Assembly (NCBI GenBank): GCA_035264445.1 | Contig: DATFQE010000144.1 | Coordinates: 1-16,000, forward strand | Direction: 5' to 3' | DNA: 16,000 nucleotides | From: DATFQE01 sp035264445 | Lineage (GTDB): Bacteria; Actinomycetota; Thermoleophilia; Gaiellales; Gaiellaceae | Shown here: piece by piece, positions 7,225 through 13,984 of the stretch | Layout of the letters: every line of letters starts with the position of its first letter | How positions within the stretch are numbered: the stretch's first letter is position 1 | The notes under the pieces: generated by a model | Databases searched by the model: none | What the model was told of the DNA's origin: nothing | Seen by the model: only the letters and a program-made list of their open reading frames with translations | Program-made: the position numbers and the translations under genes

Positions 7225-8468
7225 GCCGACCGATCCTGCTCGTCTCCCAGCATGCGCCGCCGTCCGGGATCATCGCGGCGCGCCGGATCGGCGGGCTCGT
7301 CAAGTACCTCGGCCGGGCGGGATACCGCATCACCGTGCTCACTTCTCGCATCTCGGGCGAGGGCGAGATCGAGGGCGCAGCGGCCGTCGTGCGCACGCGC
7401 GACCTGTTCGCGACGCAGCTGAACTGGCGCCGGGGGTCGTTCCAGGCAATGAGCGCACAGGGCGCCGCGACGTACAGCCGGGCGAGCCGGCTCGAGTCGC
7501 TCGCCGTCCCGGATCTCGGCGCTGTGAGCTGGCTGCCGTACGCGTTGCCGGCGGCGCTTCGCTTGGTGAGGCGCGAGCGCTTCGACTGCGTGGTCACGAG
7601 CTCGCCGCCGCAGTCCGCGCACCTGATTGGCCGCGCGCTCAAGCGGCGCGGAGTGCCGTGGATCGCCGAGCTGCGGGACGGCTGGACCTTCGACCCGCCG
7701 CGGCCGGCGTTTCCCACCGCGGCGCAGCGAAGGCTCGACGAGAGGCTCGAGCGCGGCGCGCTCGGGAGCGCGGATGCCGTGATCGGGATCAGCGGCCCGC
7801 TCGCCGACGATGCGGCCCACCGCTTCGGCGTTCGCTCCGAGGTGATCACGAACGCCTTCGACCCCGAGGAGGAGGTCGACGAGGCGGCCGCCGACGGCCT
7901 CCTGCGCTCTGGGCGGCACAGCTTCGTCCACACGGGGCGCATGGCAGTCTCGGGGCGCAGCCCGGCGCCGCTGCTGGCGGCGGTTCGGCGCCTTCGGCCC
8001 GACGTCGCCGCGCGAGTGGACCTCGTCTTCGCAGGCCCGCTCACGGACGACGAGCGCGTCCTGATCGAGGCGTCCGATGCGCGTTGGGTGGGCTCGTTGA
8101 GCCGTGAGCAGACGCTCGCGCTCCAGCGCCGCGCGGACACGCTGCTCGTCCTCGCGCAGGGGGCGAGCGGCCCGAGCGTCGCCACCGGCAAGCTCTTCGA
8201 GTATCTCGGTGCCGGCCGCCCGATCCTCGTGCTCGGCGAGGACACGGCCGCGGCCGAGATCGTGCGCTCGGCGGGAGCCGGGATCGTCGCCTCCGCCACC
8301 GATCCAGACGAGATCGCCGCGGCACTCCAACGCCTCGTCGAGGATCCACCCCCGCCGCCCGAGCCGACCGCGGTCGAGCCGTACGCGTTCCCGGCCGTGG
8401 CCGGGAAGCTCGCCGCGCTCGTCGAGGAGGTCAGTCGATCAGGGCGCGAAGCCAGAGCTCTGCGTTGA
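7221..8468 (+). CDS. GT4-like glycosyltransferase (GT-B fold)
   Basis: 415 residues from GTG in a GTGA overlap with the previous stop. The N-terminal half fits the acceptor domain: LLVSQHAPPSGIIAARRIGGLVKYLGRAGY, then FDCVVTSSPPQSAHLIG (121-137) and PWIAELRDGW (146-155), a pattern I know from WbuB/TuaH-like enzymes. The C-terminal donor domain shows FVHTGRM (235-241), VDLVFAGPL (266-274) and GKLFEYLGAGRPIL (323-336), followed by GIVASATDPDEIAAAL. It probably transfers a nucleotide-activated sugar to the growing lipid-linked oligosaccharide. A Pro run (376-380) precedes the last helix. It is last in the four-gene run, and its final 38 bases overlap the convergent amidotransferase gene. A 717-codon in-frame ORF beginning at 6315 is not a fusion; its first part is only a shadow of the GT2 gene. 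Confidence 0.9.
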   Translation: MSRPILLVSQHAPPSGIIAARRIGGLVKYLGRAGYRITVLTSRISGEGEIEGAAAVVRTRDLFATQLNWRRGSFQAMSAQGAATYSRASRLESLAVPDLGAVSWLPYALPAALRLVRRERFDCVVTSSPPQSAHLIGRALKRRGVPWIAELRDGWTFDPPRPAFPTAAQRRLDERLERGALGSADAVIGISGPLADDAAHRFGVRSEVITNAFDPEEEVDEAAADGLLRSGRHSFVHTGRMAVSGRSPAPLLAAVRRLRPDVAARVDLVFAGPLTDDERVLIEASDARWVGSLSREQTLALQRRADTLLVLAQGASGPSVATGKLFEYLGAGRPILVLGEDTAAAEIVRSAGAGIVASATDPDEIAAALQRLVEDPPPPPEPTAVEPYAFPAVAGKLAALVEEVSRSGREARALR

Positions 8469-10242
8469 GCGCGCGCCAGATCCCGTCGCTGTCGCGCCAC
8501 TCGCCGCTCCGAACGTCGGTCTCGATCGTCGCGCGATCGTAGAGACCTCGCCGGTCCGCGACGGGATCGAGCAGCACGTCTGCGGTCAGCTTCCGGAGGC
8601 CCGGCTCCGCGAGCCAGCGTTTTTGCGGCGGCTCGAAACCGACCTTGTCCCGCCGTGTGAGGATGCTGTCCGGCACCAGCCCGAGCGCGGCGTCTCGCAG
8701 GACGCGCTTCGTGACCCCCTTCGCGTACAGAAACGAGGCCGGCAGCGACAGCGCGAGCTCGGCGATCCGCCGGTCGAGGAAGGGCAGCCGGACCTCACGG
8801 CCGTGCGCCATGCTGCTCCGGTCGGCGTACCGCAGCAGGTTGGGCAGGCTGGTGTCGAAGGTCTCCATCAGCAGCTCGCGGGCAAGCGGCGACCCGTTAC
8901 GCCGCTCGAGCGACGCGAACGGGCGGATCATCGGCGCCGTCTTCGCGACGAGGTCGCGGTCGGCGTAGACGGTGGCGGTTCGCCGCCGGTAGAGGCGCCG
9001 CGCCGGGTTGGGAAGGTGATCCATCGCCAGCGCCTGTGCGACCAGAGCGGCCGTTCGCGGCGCGCCCGCGAGCTCGCGGACAGCCGCGTGGACCGGCAGC
9101 GACCGGAGCGCGTACCCGACCGCCGTCGGGTAGCCGGCGAAGAGCTCGTCGCCGCCCTGACCGTCGAGCAACACCGTCACGCCGGCTTCCTTCGCCGCTT
9201 GCATCACGCGCCACTGCGCGTAGATCGAGAGCGAGCCGACGGGCTCCTCGTGGTCGAGAACGACGCGGTCCAGGTCCCCGAGGAGATCGTCAGCAGAGGG
9301 CTCCACCGAGTGGTGCTCGACGACACCGGCTCGCTCGGCGACCTCGGCCGCGTACTGCCATTCGTCGCGGTCGAAGCCGCGAAACCGCGCCGTGAACGCG
9401 TGTCGCCGATGCTCGCCGGCAAGCTGGGCGCTCAGCGCGACGACGGTCGAGGAGTCGATTCCGCCGCTGAGGGAGGTGCCGACCGGGACGTCGCTGCGCA
9501 GCCGCAGCCGGATCGAATCGAGCAGGAGCTCGCGGATGCGTTCGACCGCCTCGGCGTACCCGCGCGGCGCCTCGGTGCGCTGCGGCGTCCAGTAGCGGCG
9601 CACGCTGCTCCGGCCGTCCTGCCAGCGGAGGACGTGCGCGGCAGGTAGCCGCTTGATCCCGCGGAAGAACGACGTGTGGATCTCGGGCATCGAGCCGCGC
9701 GTGAGGAAGAGCGCGAGCGCGTCCTCGTCGGCTGCCCGCGGCACGCTGTCGTCGTGGAGGATCGCCTTGATCTCGGAGCCGAAGACGATGCGGCCGCCGC
9801 CTTCGGCGTAGTAGAGGGGCTTCTCGCCGAACGGGTCGGCGGCGAGCGTGAGCGTCCGCTGGCCCTCATCCCAGACGGCGAACGCGAACATGCCGTTGAA
9901 GCGGTCGAGCGCGCCCTCGCCCCACTGCGCCCACGCGTGCAGGAGGACCTCGCCGTCGCCCTCCGTCCCGAACTCGTGGCCGAGCGAGCGCAACTCGTCC
10001 CGCAGCTCCCGGTAGTTGTAGATCTCGCCGTTGAACACGAGGTGGAGCGGCCCCAGGTGCAGCGGCTGGTTCGAGCGCTCGTGCAGGTCGATGATCGCGA
10101 GCCGCCGGAAGGCGAGGCCGGCGATGCCGTCGGCCCAGATCCCGTCGCCGTCGGGCCCGCGGTTCTGCATCGTCGCGGCCATGCGCTCGAGCAGCGCGTG
10201 CTCGGGCGGCGCTCCGCCCGCACTTCCCGCGATTCCGCACAT
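8431..10242 (-). CDS. asnB: Glutamine-dependent asparagine synthase-type amidotransferase
   Basis: 603 residues from ATG at 10240-10242, chosen because it exposes the N-terminal nucleophile Cys2 in MCGIAG. The glutaminase half has NRGPDGDG (27-34), FRRLAIIDL (45-53), FNGEIYNYREL (70-80) and DPFGEKPLYY (136-145). The synthetase half has the ATP-pyrophosphatase loop SGGIDSS (259-265), LDGQGGDELFAGY (359-371) and RADRSSMAHGREVRLPFLD further on. The family makes ammonia from glutamine and uses it on a carboxylate activated by AMP. Asparagine synthesis is the default call. In polysaccharide loci such genes may instead amidate a uronic acid or a peptide-like substituent, which would suit this neighbourhood but is inference. 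TATGCT lies 8 bases upstream with no Shine-Dalgarno. The 3' end overlaps the GT4-like gene by 38 bases. Confidence 0.95.
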   Translation of the reverse strand: MCGIAGSAGGAPPEHALLERMAATMQNRGPDGDGIWADGIAGLAFRRLAIIDLHERSNQPLHLGPLHLVFNGEIYNYRELRDELRSLGHEFGTEGDGEVLLHAWAQWGEGALDRFNGMFAFAVWDEGQRTLTLAADPFGEKPLYYAEGGGRIVFGSEIKAILHDDSVPRAADEDALALFLTRGSMPEIHTSFFRGIKRLPAAHVLRWQDGRSSVRRYWTPQRTEAPRGYAEAVERIRELLLDSIRLRLRSDVPVGTSLSGGIDSSTVVALSAQLAGEHRRHAFTARFRGFDRDEWQYAAEVAERAGVVEHHSVEPSADDLLGDLDRVVLDHEEPVGSLSIYAQWRVMQAAKEAGVTVLLDGQGGDELFAGYPTAVGYALRSLPVHAAVRELAGAPRTAALVAQALAMDHLPNPARRLYRRRTATVYADRDLVAKTAPMIRPFASLERRNGSPLARELLMETFDTSLPNLLRYADRSSMAHGREVRLPFLDRRIAELALSLPASFLYAKGVTKRVLRDAALGLVPDSILTRRDKVGFEPPQKRWLAEPGLRKLTADVLLDPVADRRGLYDRATIETDVRSGEWRDSDGIWRALNAELWLRALID

Positions 10243-10277
10243 CCTGGGCCAGCATACGGAGCGGAGGGCCCGCCTCC
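10243..10277. promoter_or_regulatory. 35-base divergent promoter/leader region
   Basis: This gap separates the amidotransferase (minus) from the GT4 gene (plus). On the minus strand TATGCT (10251-10256) sits 8 bases before the ATG, giving a likely leaderless promoter. On the plus strand GGAGGG (10263-10268) is a good Shine-Dalgarno 9 bases before the TTG at 10278. GGAGG (10263-10267) can pair with CCTCC (10273-10277). The plus-strand promoter must lie at or upstream of 10258, within the start of the amidotransferase gene; I could not identify it. Confidence 0.5.
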
Positions 10278-11366
10278 TTGCGAATCGTCCACCTGACCAC
10301 GTTGCACGCGCCGCTCGACGTCCGGATCTTCGGCAAGGAGGCCCGGACGGCCGCAACCGCCGGTCAGGAAGTGCACGTCGTGGCGCCGGGCGCGGGGGGC
10401 GAACAGGACGGCGTGCGCTTCCACGACCTCGGCGCTGCGACCGACGCTGGGATCGCGAACCTCGCCGCCCGTCTGCTCGCCGCTCGCCGCGCCGCTCGCG
10501 AGCTGCCGGCGGACGTGTACCACCTGCACGAGCCGGAGCTGATCCCGCTCGCCGTGGCGCTGAAGGCGATGCGCGCCGGCGTCGTGTACGACGCCCACGA
10601 GGAGACGCCGCTCGAGGTGCGCGCGCTGCACCCGGACCGGCCGCTGTTCGGAAAGGCGCTCTCCGTCGGCTGGCGGTCGGCCGAGCGCCTCGTCGGCGCG
10701 ACGGCCGACGCGGTCGTGGCCGCGACGCCCTCGATCGCGACGCGGTTCCCCCGGCGAAAGACCGTGCTCGTCCGCAACTTCCCGACCGCGGAGGAGGCTG
10801 CGGGCTTCGTCGGCGGCCCGCACGCCGAGCGGGCGCTAAACGTCGTCTATCTCGGCGGCGTGACCGCGATCCGAGGGGCGGGTGAGATGGCGGCCGCGAT
10901 CAAGCGGGTGCCCGAACCGGCCCGCCTCGTCGTCGCCGGCCCCGTCGACGCTGCTCTCCACTTCGGCCCGCGCGTCGAGCTTCGCGGCTCGCTGCCGCGT
11001 GAGGAGGTCGCCGCGCTCCTGCGCGGGGCCCGTGTGGGCCTGCTCGTCCTCCACCCGGTCGAGGCGCATCTCGAGTCGCTCCCGATCAAGCTCTTCGAGT
11101 ACATGGCGGCCGGGATCCCGGTGGTGGCCTCGGATTTCCCGCTCTGGCGCGAGCTGATCGGCGGTGCGGGCGTGCTCGTCGACCCGCTCGACGTCGAGGC
11201 GATCGCGCAGGCGATCGACGGCTTGCTCGCCGACCCGGCGCGTGCCGAGACCATGGGCCGAGCCGGACGCGAGGCCGTCGCCGAGCACTTCTCCTGGGAG
11301 CCCGAGGGCGAGCGGCTGCTCAGCGTGTACGAGCGCGTGGGATCATCGCCCGGCCGAAGCGGCTGA
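10278..11366 (+). CDS. GT4 family glycosyltransferase (GT-B fold)
   Basis: 362 residues from TTG, supported by GGAGGG 9 bases upstream and by the typical first strand MRIVHLTTLHAPLDVRIFGKEA. Acceptor-domain marks are VYHLHEPELIPLAVAL (80-95) and VVYDAHEE (102-109). The donor domain contains VVYLGGV (189-195), RLVVAGPV (216-223) and the retaining-enzyme EX7E motif, E266 and E274 in LESLPIKLFEYMAAGIPVVASD. It ends with VDPLDVEAIAQAI and a C-terminal helix. The likely role is transfer of a sugar from a nucleotide donor during repeat-unit assembly; the specific sugar is unknown. It stands between two minus-strand genes. It diverges from the amidotransferase with a 35-base gap and overlaps the flippase 3' end by 47 bases. 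Confidence 0.92.
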   Translation: MRIVHLTTLHAPLDVRIFGKEARTAATAGQEVHVVAPGAGGEQDGVRFHDLGAATDAGIANLAARLLAARRAARELPADVYHLHEPELIPLAVALKAMRAGVVYDAHEETPLEVRALHPDRPLFGKALSVGWRSAERLVGATADAVVAATPSIATRFPRRKTVLVRNFPTAEEAAGFVGGPHAERALNVVYLGGVTAIRGAGEMAAAIKRVPEPARLVVAGPVDAALHFGPRVELRGSLPREEVAALLRGARVGLLVLHPVEAHLESLPIKLFEYMAAGIPVVASDFPLWRELIGGAGVLVDPLDVEAIAQAIDGLLADPARAETMGRAGREAVAEHFSWEPEGERLLSVYERVGSSPGRSG

Positions 11367-12804
11367 GCTCGCGGAGCTCTTCCGTCCCTATCGCCCCCGA
11401 GGCGACCACCGCGCCGAGGAAGGCGGCGATCGCGACGAGCTTGACGACGACCGCGGCGAAGCCGTCGAGCGGCAGGGCCGCGGCGAAGGCAGCCGCGATC
11501 GCGAGCGCGACGATGATGACGACCTTGCGCGGCTCGAAGGGCGTCGGATACACCCTCTGCGCGGCCCAGTAGTAGAGGAGCGCGAGCGCGCCGTATCCGC
11601 CTGCCGACGCCAGGGCCGCCCCCACGATGCCGAGCGGGGGGATGAGCGTGAAGTTGAGCGCGATGTTGACGCCGGCGGCGATGGTGGCCAGTCCGGCCAC
11701 GTAAATGGTGCGCCTCGCGAGGCCGATACCGGTGAGGAGCACCGCGGCGGCTCCGTAGCCGATCGCGCCGAAGGCGAGCGGCCCGACCGCGTCTGCGGCC
11801 TCGTCGTAGTCCGGGGCGAACAGATGGGTCAGCTCCTCGGCGAACAGCGTCAGCGCGAGCGCGCCAAGCCCGAGCGTGAAGGCGAGATACGTGAGCGTCC
11901 GCCCGCGGACGAGCTTCTCCTGGTCCGGCTCCTCGGAGTAGACCGACAGCAGGTACGGCCCGAGCGCGAGCACGAACCCGGTCATTCCCAGCACGAGGAT
12001 TCCCGAGAGCCGGCTCGCGATCGCATACTGCCCGACCGCATCGAGATCCTCGAGCCGGCGAAGGATTAGCCGGTCCACCAGCAGGAGCGCCCAGGTGGCG
12101 ACCGCAGCCGGGACGAGCGGGAGCCCGAACGCGAGCAGCGCGCGGAGCTCCCGGCGGGCGAAGCGTCCGGAGAGGTCGGCTCGGATCGCCACGGCGCCGT
12201 ACGCGACCGCCACGACGCTCGCCGCGAGCGTCCCGAGGAAGACTCCCTCCACGTCGAGGTCGAGCACGACGACGGCGAACACGCCGAGCGCGCCCGTCAG
12301 GACGGCCGCCAGCGCGGATGAAACGAGGTACTGGCCGGTGCGGAAGCCGAGCCGCATTACTTCGCGCAGGTAGGTCGCGAGCGTCAGCGCCGGGATCGTG
12401 GCGGCGACCACTGCCACGAGCGTGTCCTCGTCGGGCCGTTCCAGCAGGCGGTCGGCGATCGTGTCGCGAAAAGCGAGGAGAACGGCGGCGGTCGCCAGGG
12501 AGAGGGCGACCGTCGCGACGAGACCAGTGAAGACGACGTTGCGCCGCTCGGCCGCGTGCTCGGAGCGGTACTCGTAGAACTCGCGCTGCGCCGCGGCGGA
12601 GAGGCCGGCATCGGCCGCCACGAGCGCGATTCCGGTCAAGACGAGGCCCAGCTCGAGGAGCCCGTACTCGGCCGGGCTGAAGATCCGCGAGTAGATCGGC
12701 AGCGTGACCACGCCGACGAGGGGCACGACGAAGCCGGAGAGCCCGTAGGCGAGCGTGTGCCGAGCGAGCGTCGACGTGTGTTCTGGGCGCTCGCCCGCGG
12801 GCAC
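11320..12804 (-). CDS. Wzx-type polysaccharide flippase (MATE/MVF-like)
   Basis: 494 residues from the preferred GTG at 12802-12804, a normal length for the family. About 12-14 hydrophobic segments run through it, starting with HTLAYGLSGFVVPLVGVVTLPIYSR. Family-typical points are the early IYSRIFSPAEYGLLEL, the mid-protein LLAFGLPLVPAAVATWALLLVDRLIL and the later GVNIALNFTLIPPLGIVGAALAS. It likely flips undecaprenyl-linked oligosaccharide units to the outer membrane face. I chose this start because TAGCCT (12812-12817) lies 7 bases before the GTG, matching the leaderless pattern elsewhere. A TTG at 12826-12828 would add 8 residues and a GTG at 12871-12873 would add 23. The much longer ORF (to 13206) only shadows the GT2 gene. 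The last 47 bases overlap the convergent GT4 gene. Confidence 0.9.
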   Translation of the reverse strand: MPAGERPEHTSTLARHTLAYGLSGFVVPLVGVVTLPIYSRIFSPAEYGLLELGLVLTGIALVAADAGLSAAAQREFYEYRSEHAAERRNVVFTGLVATVALSLATAAVLLAFRDTIADRLLERPDEDTLVAVVAATIPALTLATYLREVMRLGFRTGQYLVSSALAAVLTGALGVFAVVVLDLDVEGVFLGTLAASVVAVAYGAVAIRADLSGRFARRELRALLAFGLPLVPAAVATWALLLVDRLILRRLEDLDAVGQYAIASRLSGILVLGMTGFVLALGPYLLSVYSEEPDQEKLVRGRTLTYLAFTLGLGALALTLFAEELTHLFAPDYDEAADAVGPLAFGAIGYGAAAVLLTGIGLARRTIYVAGLATIAAGVNIALNFTLIPPLGIVGAALASAGGYGALALLYYWAAQRVYPTPFEPRKVVIIVALAIAAAFAAALPLDGFAAVVVKLVAIAAFLGAVVASGAIGTEELRELSRFGRAMIPRARTR

Positions 12805-12811
12805 CGGCAGA

Positions 12812-12817
12812 AGGCTA
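12812..12817 (-). promoter_or_regulatory. Putative -10 box TAGCCT for the flippase
   Basis: On the minus strand TAGCCT ends 7 bases before the GTG at 12804. It fits TAnnnT, with no Shine-Dalgarno in between. This box was one reason for choosing that start, so it is not independent evidence for the pattern. Confidence 0.35.
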
Positions 12818-12840
12818 CGTCTGCTCAAGGACGGCGGCCG

Positions 12841-12860
12841 CGACGCCGATAACGACGCCG
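12841..12860 (+). repeat. Direct repeat CGACGCCG-ATAA-CGACGCCG
   Basis: CGACGCCG occurs at 12841-12848 and 12853-12860, separated by ATAA, with the second copy ending on the first base of the GT2 start codon. The 12-base period in the divergent gap between flippase and GT2 genes could be an operator. In GC-rich DNA such repeats also arise by chance. Confidence 0.4.
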
Positions 12861-13588
12861 TGGGCGAGCGCACGTTTTTACGTTGCCTGGCGATCGTGCC
12901 GGCGTTCAACGAGGAGGCCTCGGTTGCGTCCGTGATCGCGGAGATCCGCGACGCCGATCCGCGCTTCGAGATTCTCGTCGTTGACGACGGCTCGACCGAC
13001 GGCACGCGCGAGCTCGCCTCGGCGGCGGGCGCACACGTCGTCAGCCTGCCGTTCAACCTCGGGATCGGCGCCGCCGTGCAGGCCGGGTTCGAGTACGCAC
13101 GCCGCCGGGGGTACGACCTCGCCGTGCAGCTCGACGGCGACGGACAGCACGATCCGGCCTTCCTCGCAGCCCTCCTGGCGCCTGTGGTCGCCGGGGACGT
13201 CGACATCGCGATCGGTACACGTTTCGCCGCCGAGCGCCACTATCGCCCCTCGTTCGCCCGCCGTCTCGGCATCGGCCTGTTCGCACGCGTGGTCTCGACG
13301 ATCGTCCGCCAGCGGGTCACGGACACCACGTCCGGGTTCCGCGCCCTCAACCGCAGGGGAATCCGCCTCTTCGCCGCGGACTACCCGCACGACTATCCGG
13401 AGGTCGAGGCCACCGTGCTGGCTCGTCGCCACGGTCTCCGCCTCGCCGAGGTGCCCGTGCGCATGCGCTATCGCACCGAGGGTTGCTCTTCGATCACGGC
13501 CGCCCGCTCCGCCTACTACCTGGTCAAAGTCTCGCTCGCTCTGATGATCGGCCTCTTCCGCCGCTACCCCGCCCTGGAGACGCGATGA
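12860..13588 (+). CDS. GT2 glycosyltransferase, dolichyl-phosphate mannose synthase-like
   Basis: 242 residues from GTG. Motifs seen: AIVPAFNEEASV (11-22), EILVVDDGSTDGT (37-49), NLGIGAAVQAG (66-76), the DxD-type LDGDGQHDP (91-99), IAIGTRF (116-122) and DTTSGFRALNR (155-165). The tail carries the EVPVRMRYRTEG pattern of the Dpm1/GtrB class. It has no membrane domain of its own beyond a weak C-terminal hydrophobic stretch. The next gene, overlapping by ATGA, supplies a small DUF2304 membrane protein. The family typically loads a sugar onto a polyprenyl phosphate or extends a lipid-linked chain; substrates here are unknown. The GTG start is the only reasonable one that keeps the first strand. 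There is no Shine-Dalgarno and only a weak TAACGA just upstream, so the exact start is less certain than the gene. Confidence 0.9.
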   Translation: MGERTFLRCLAIVPAFNEEASVASVIAEIRDADPRFEILVVDDGSTDGTRELASAAGAHVVSLPFNLGIGAAVQAGFEYARRRGYDLAVQLDGDGQHDPAFLAALLAPVVAGDVDIAIGTRFAAERHYRPSFARRLGIGLFARVVSTIVRQRVTDTTSGFRALNRRGIRLFAADYPHDYPEVEATVLARRHGLRLAEVPVRMRYRTEGCSSITAARSAYYLVKVSLALMIGLFRRYPALETR

Positions 13589-13962
13589 CGTCGATGCGCG
13601 CCTCCACGGTCGCAGCGCTCGCGGCGGTGCTGCTGATCGGCGTCGTCCTCGAGCTGATCCGCTCGCGCCGGCTCCAGGAGCGCTACGCGTTGCTCTGGTT
13701 GCTGACGGGCGGCGTGATCCTCTTGCTCGCGATCTGGCGCGGCCTGCTCGGAGTCGTGGCCGAGGCGATCGGCATCCACTACCCGCCGTCGGCGCTCTTC
13801 GCCGTCGCCGCGGTCTTCTTCCTCATCGTCCTGCTCCACTATTCGACGGTGATCTCGAAACTCGCCGAGACGAACAAGACTCTTGCCCAGCGGCTCGCAC
13901 TGCTGGAGACCGAGCTCGAAGAGCATCGCGTCGAGCACGCTCCGGCGCAGCGCGTGGCTTAG
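13585..13962 (+). CDS. DUF2304 family small membrane protein
   Basis: 125 residues from ATG in an ATGA overlap with the GT2 stop, preceded by GGAG 5 bases upstream. Three membrane helices are visible (about 8-24, 34-52, 68-86). Between the first two is a basic loop RSRRLQERYALLWLL, and IHYPPSALF leads into the third. A polar helix (about 88-115, KLAETNKTLAQRLALLETELEE) could form a coiled coil. This order of features is what I know of DUF2304 (PF10066). That family often sits directly beside a polyprenyl-sugar GT2 gene, as here. A role as membrane anchor or partner of the GT2 is inference; no catalytic motif is visible. The TAG stop is also the start of a TAGTCT box for the next gene. Confidence 0.85.
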   Translation: MTSMRASTVAALAAVLLIGVVLELIRSRRLQERYALLWLLTGGVILLLAIWRGLLGVVAEAIGIHYPPSALFAVAAVFFLIVLLHYSTVISKLAETNKTLAQRLALLETELEEHRVEHAPAQRVA

Positions 13963-13965
13963 TCT
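13960..13965 (+). promoter_or_regulatory. Putative -10 box TAGTCT overlapping the DUF2304 stop codon
   Basis: TAGTCT fits TAnnnT and ends 8 bases before the GTG at 13974, with no Shine-Dalgarno in between. Its first three bases are the TAG stop of the DUF2304 gene. It would give a transcript beginning at or very near the start codon. No -35 is recognised. Confidence 0.4.
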
Positions 13966-13966
13966 G

Positions 13967-13984
13967 AGCGCCCGTGAGGGCGCT
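13967..13984 (+). promoter_or_regulatory. Hairpin with the gmd start codon in a GUGA tetraloop
   Basis: AGCGCCC (13967-13973) and GGGCGCT (13978-13984) are perfect reverse complements around GTGA. Two further G-U pairs are possible at the base. The loop contains the GTG start codon and has the GNRA form of stable RNA tetraloops. No T-run follows, so it is not an intrinsic terminator. It can form only in RNA transcribed from upstream, not in a transcript starting at 13974. Confidence 0.5.

Noticed and set aside
10243..10356. 38-residue N-terminal extension of the amidotransferase
   Set aside because: AsnB enzymes need Cys at position 2, which the ATG at 10242 provides. The extension would also run into the divergent GT4 gene.
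12871..12880. T-run (TTTTTA) as an intrinsic terminator
   Set aside because: It lies inside the start of the GT2 coding region and has no adjacent stable stem of the right kind. No convincing intrinsic terminator was found anywhere in the window.
12805..13206. N-terminal extension of the flippase by up to 134 residues
   Set aside because: The extra part is a Ser/Arg/Thr-rich shadow of the GT2 gene on the other strand and has no flippase features.
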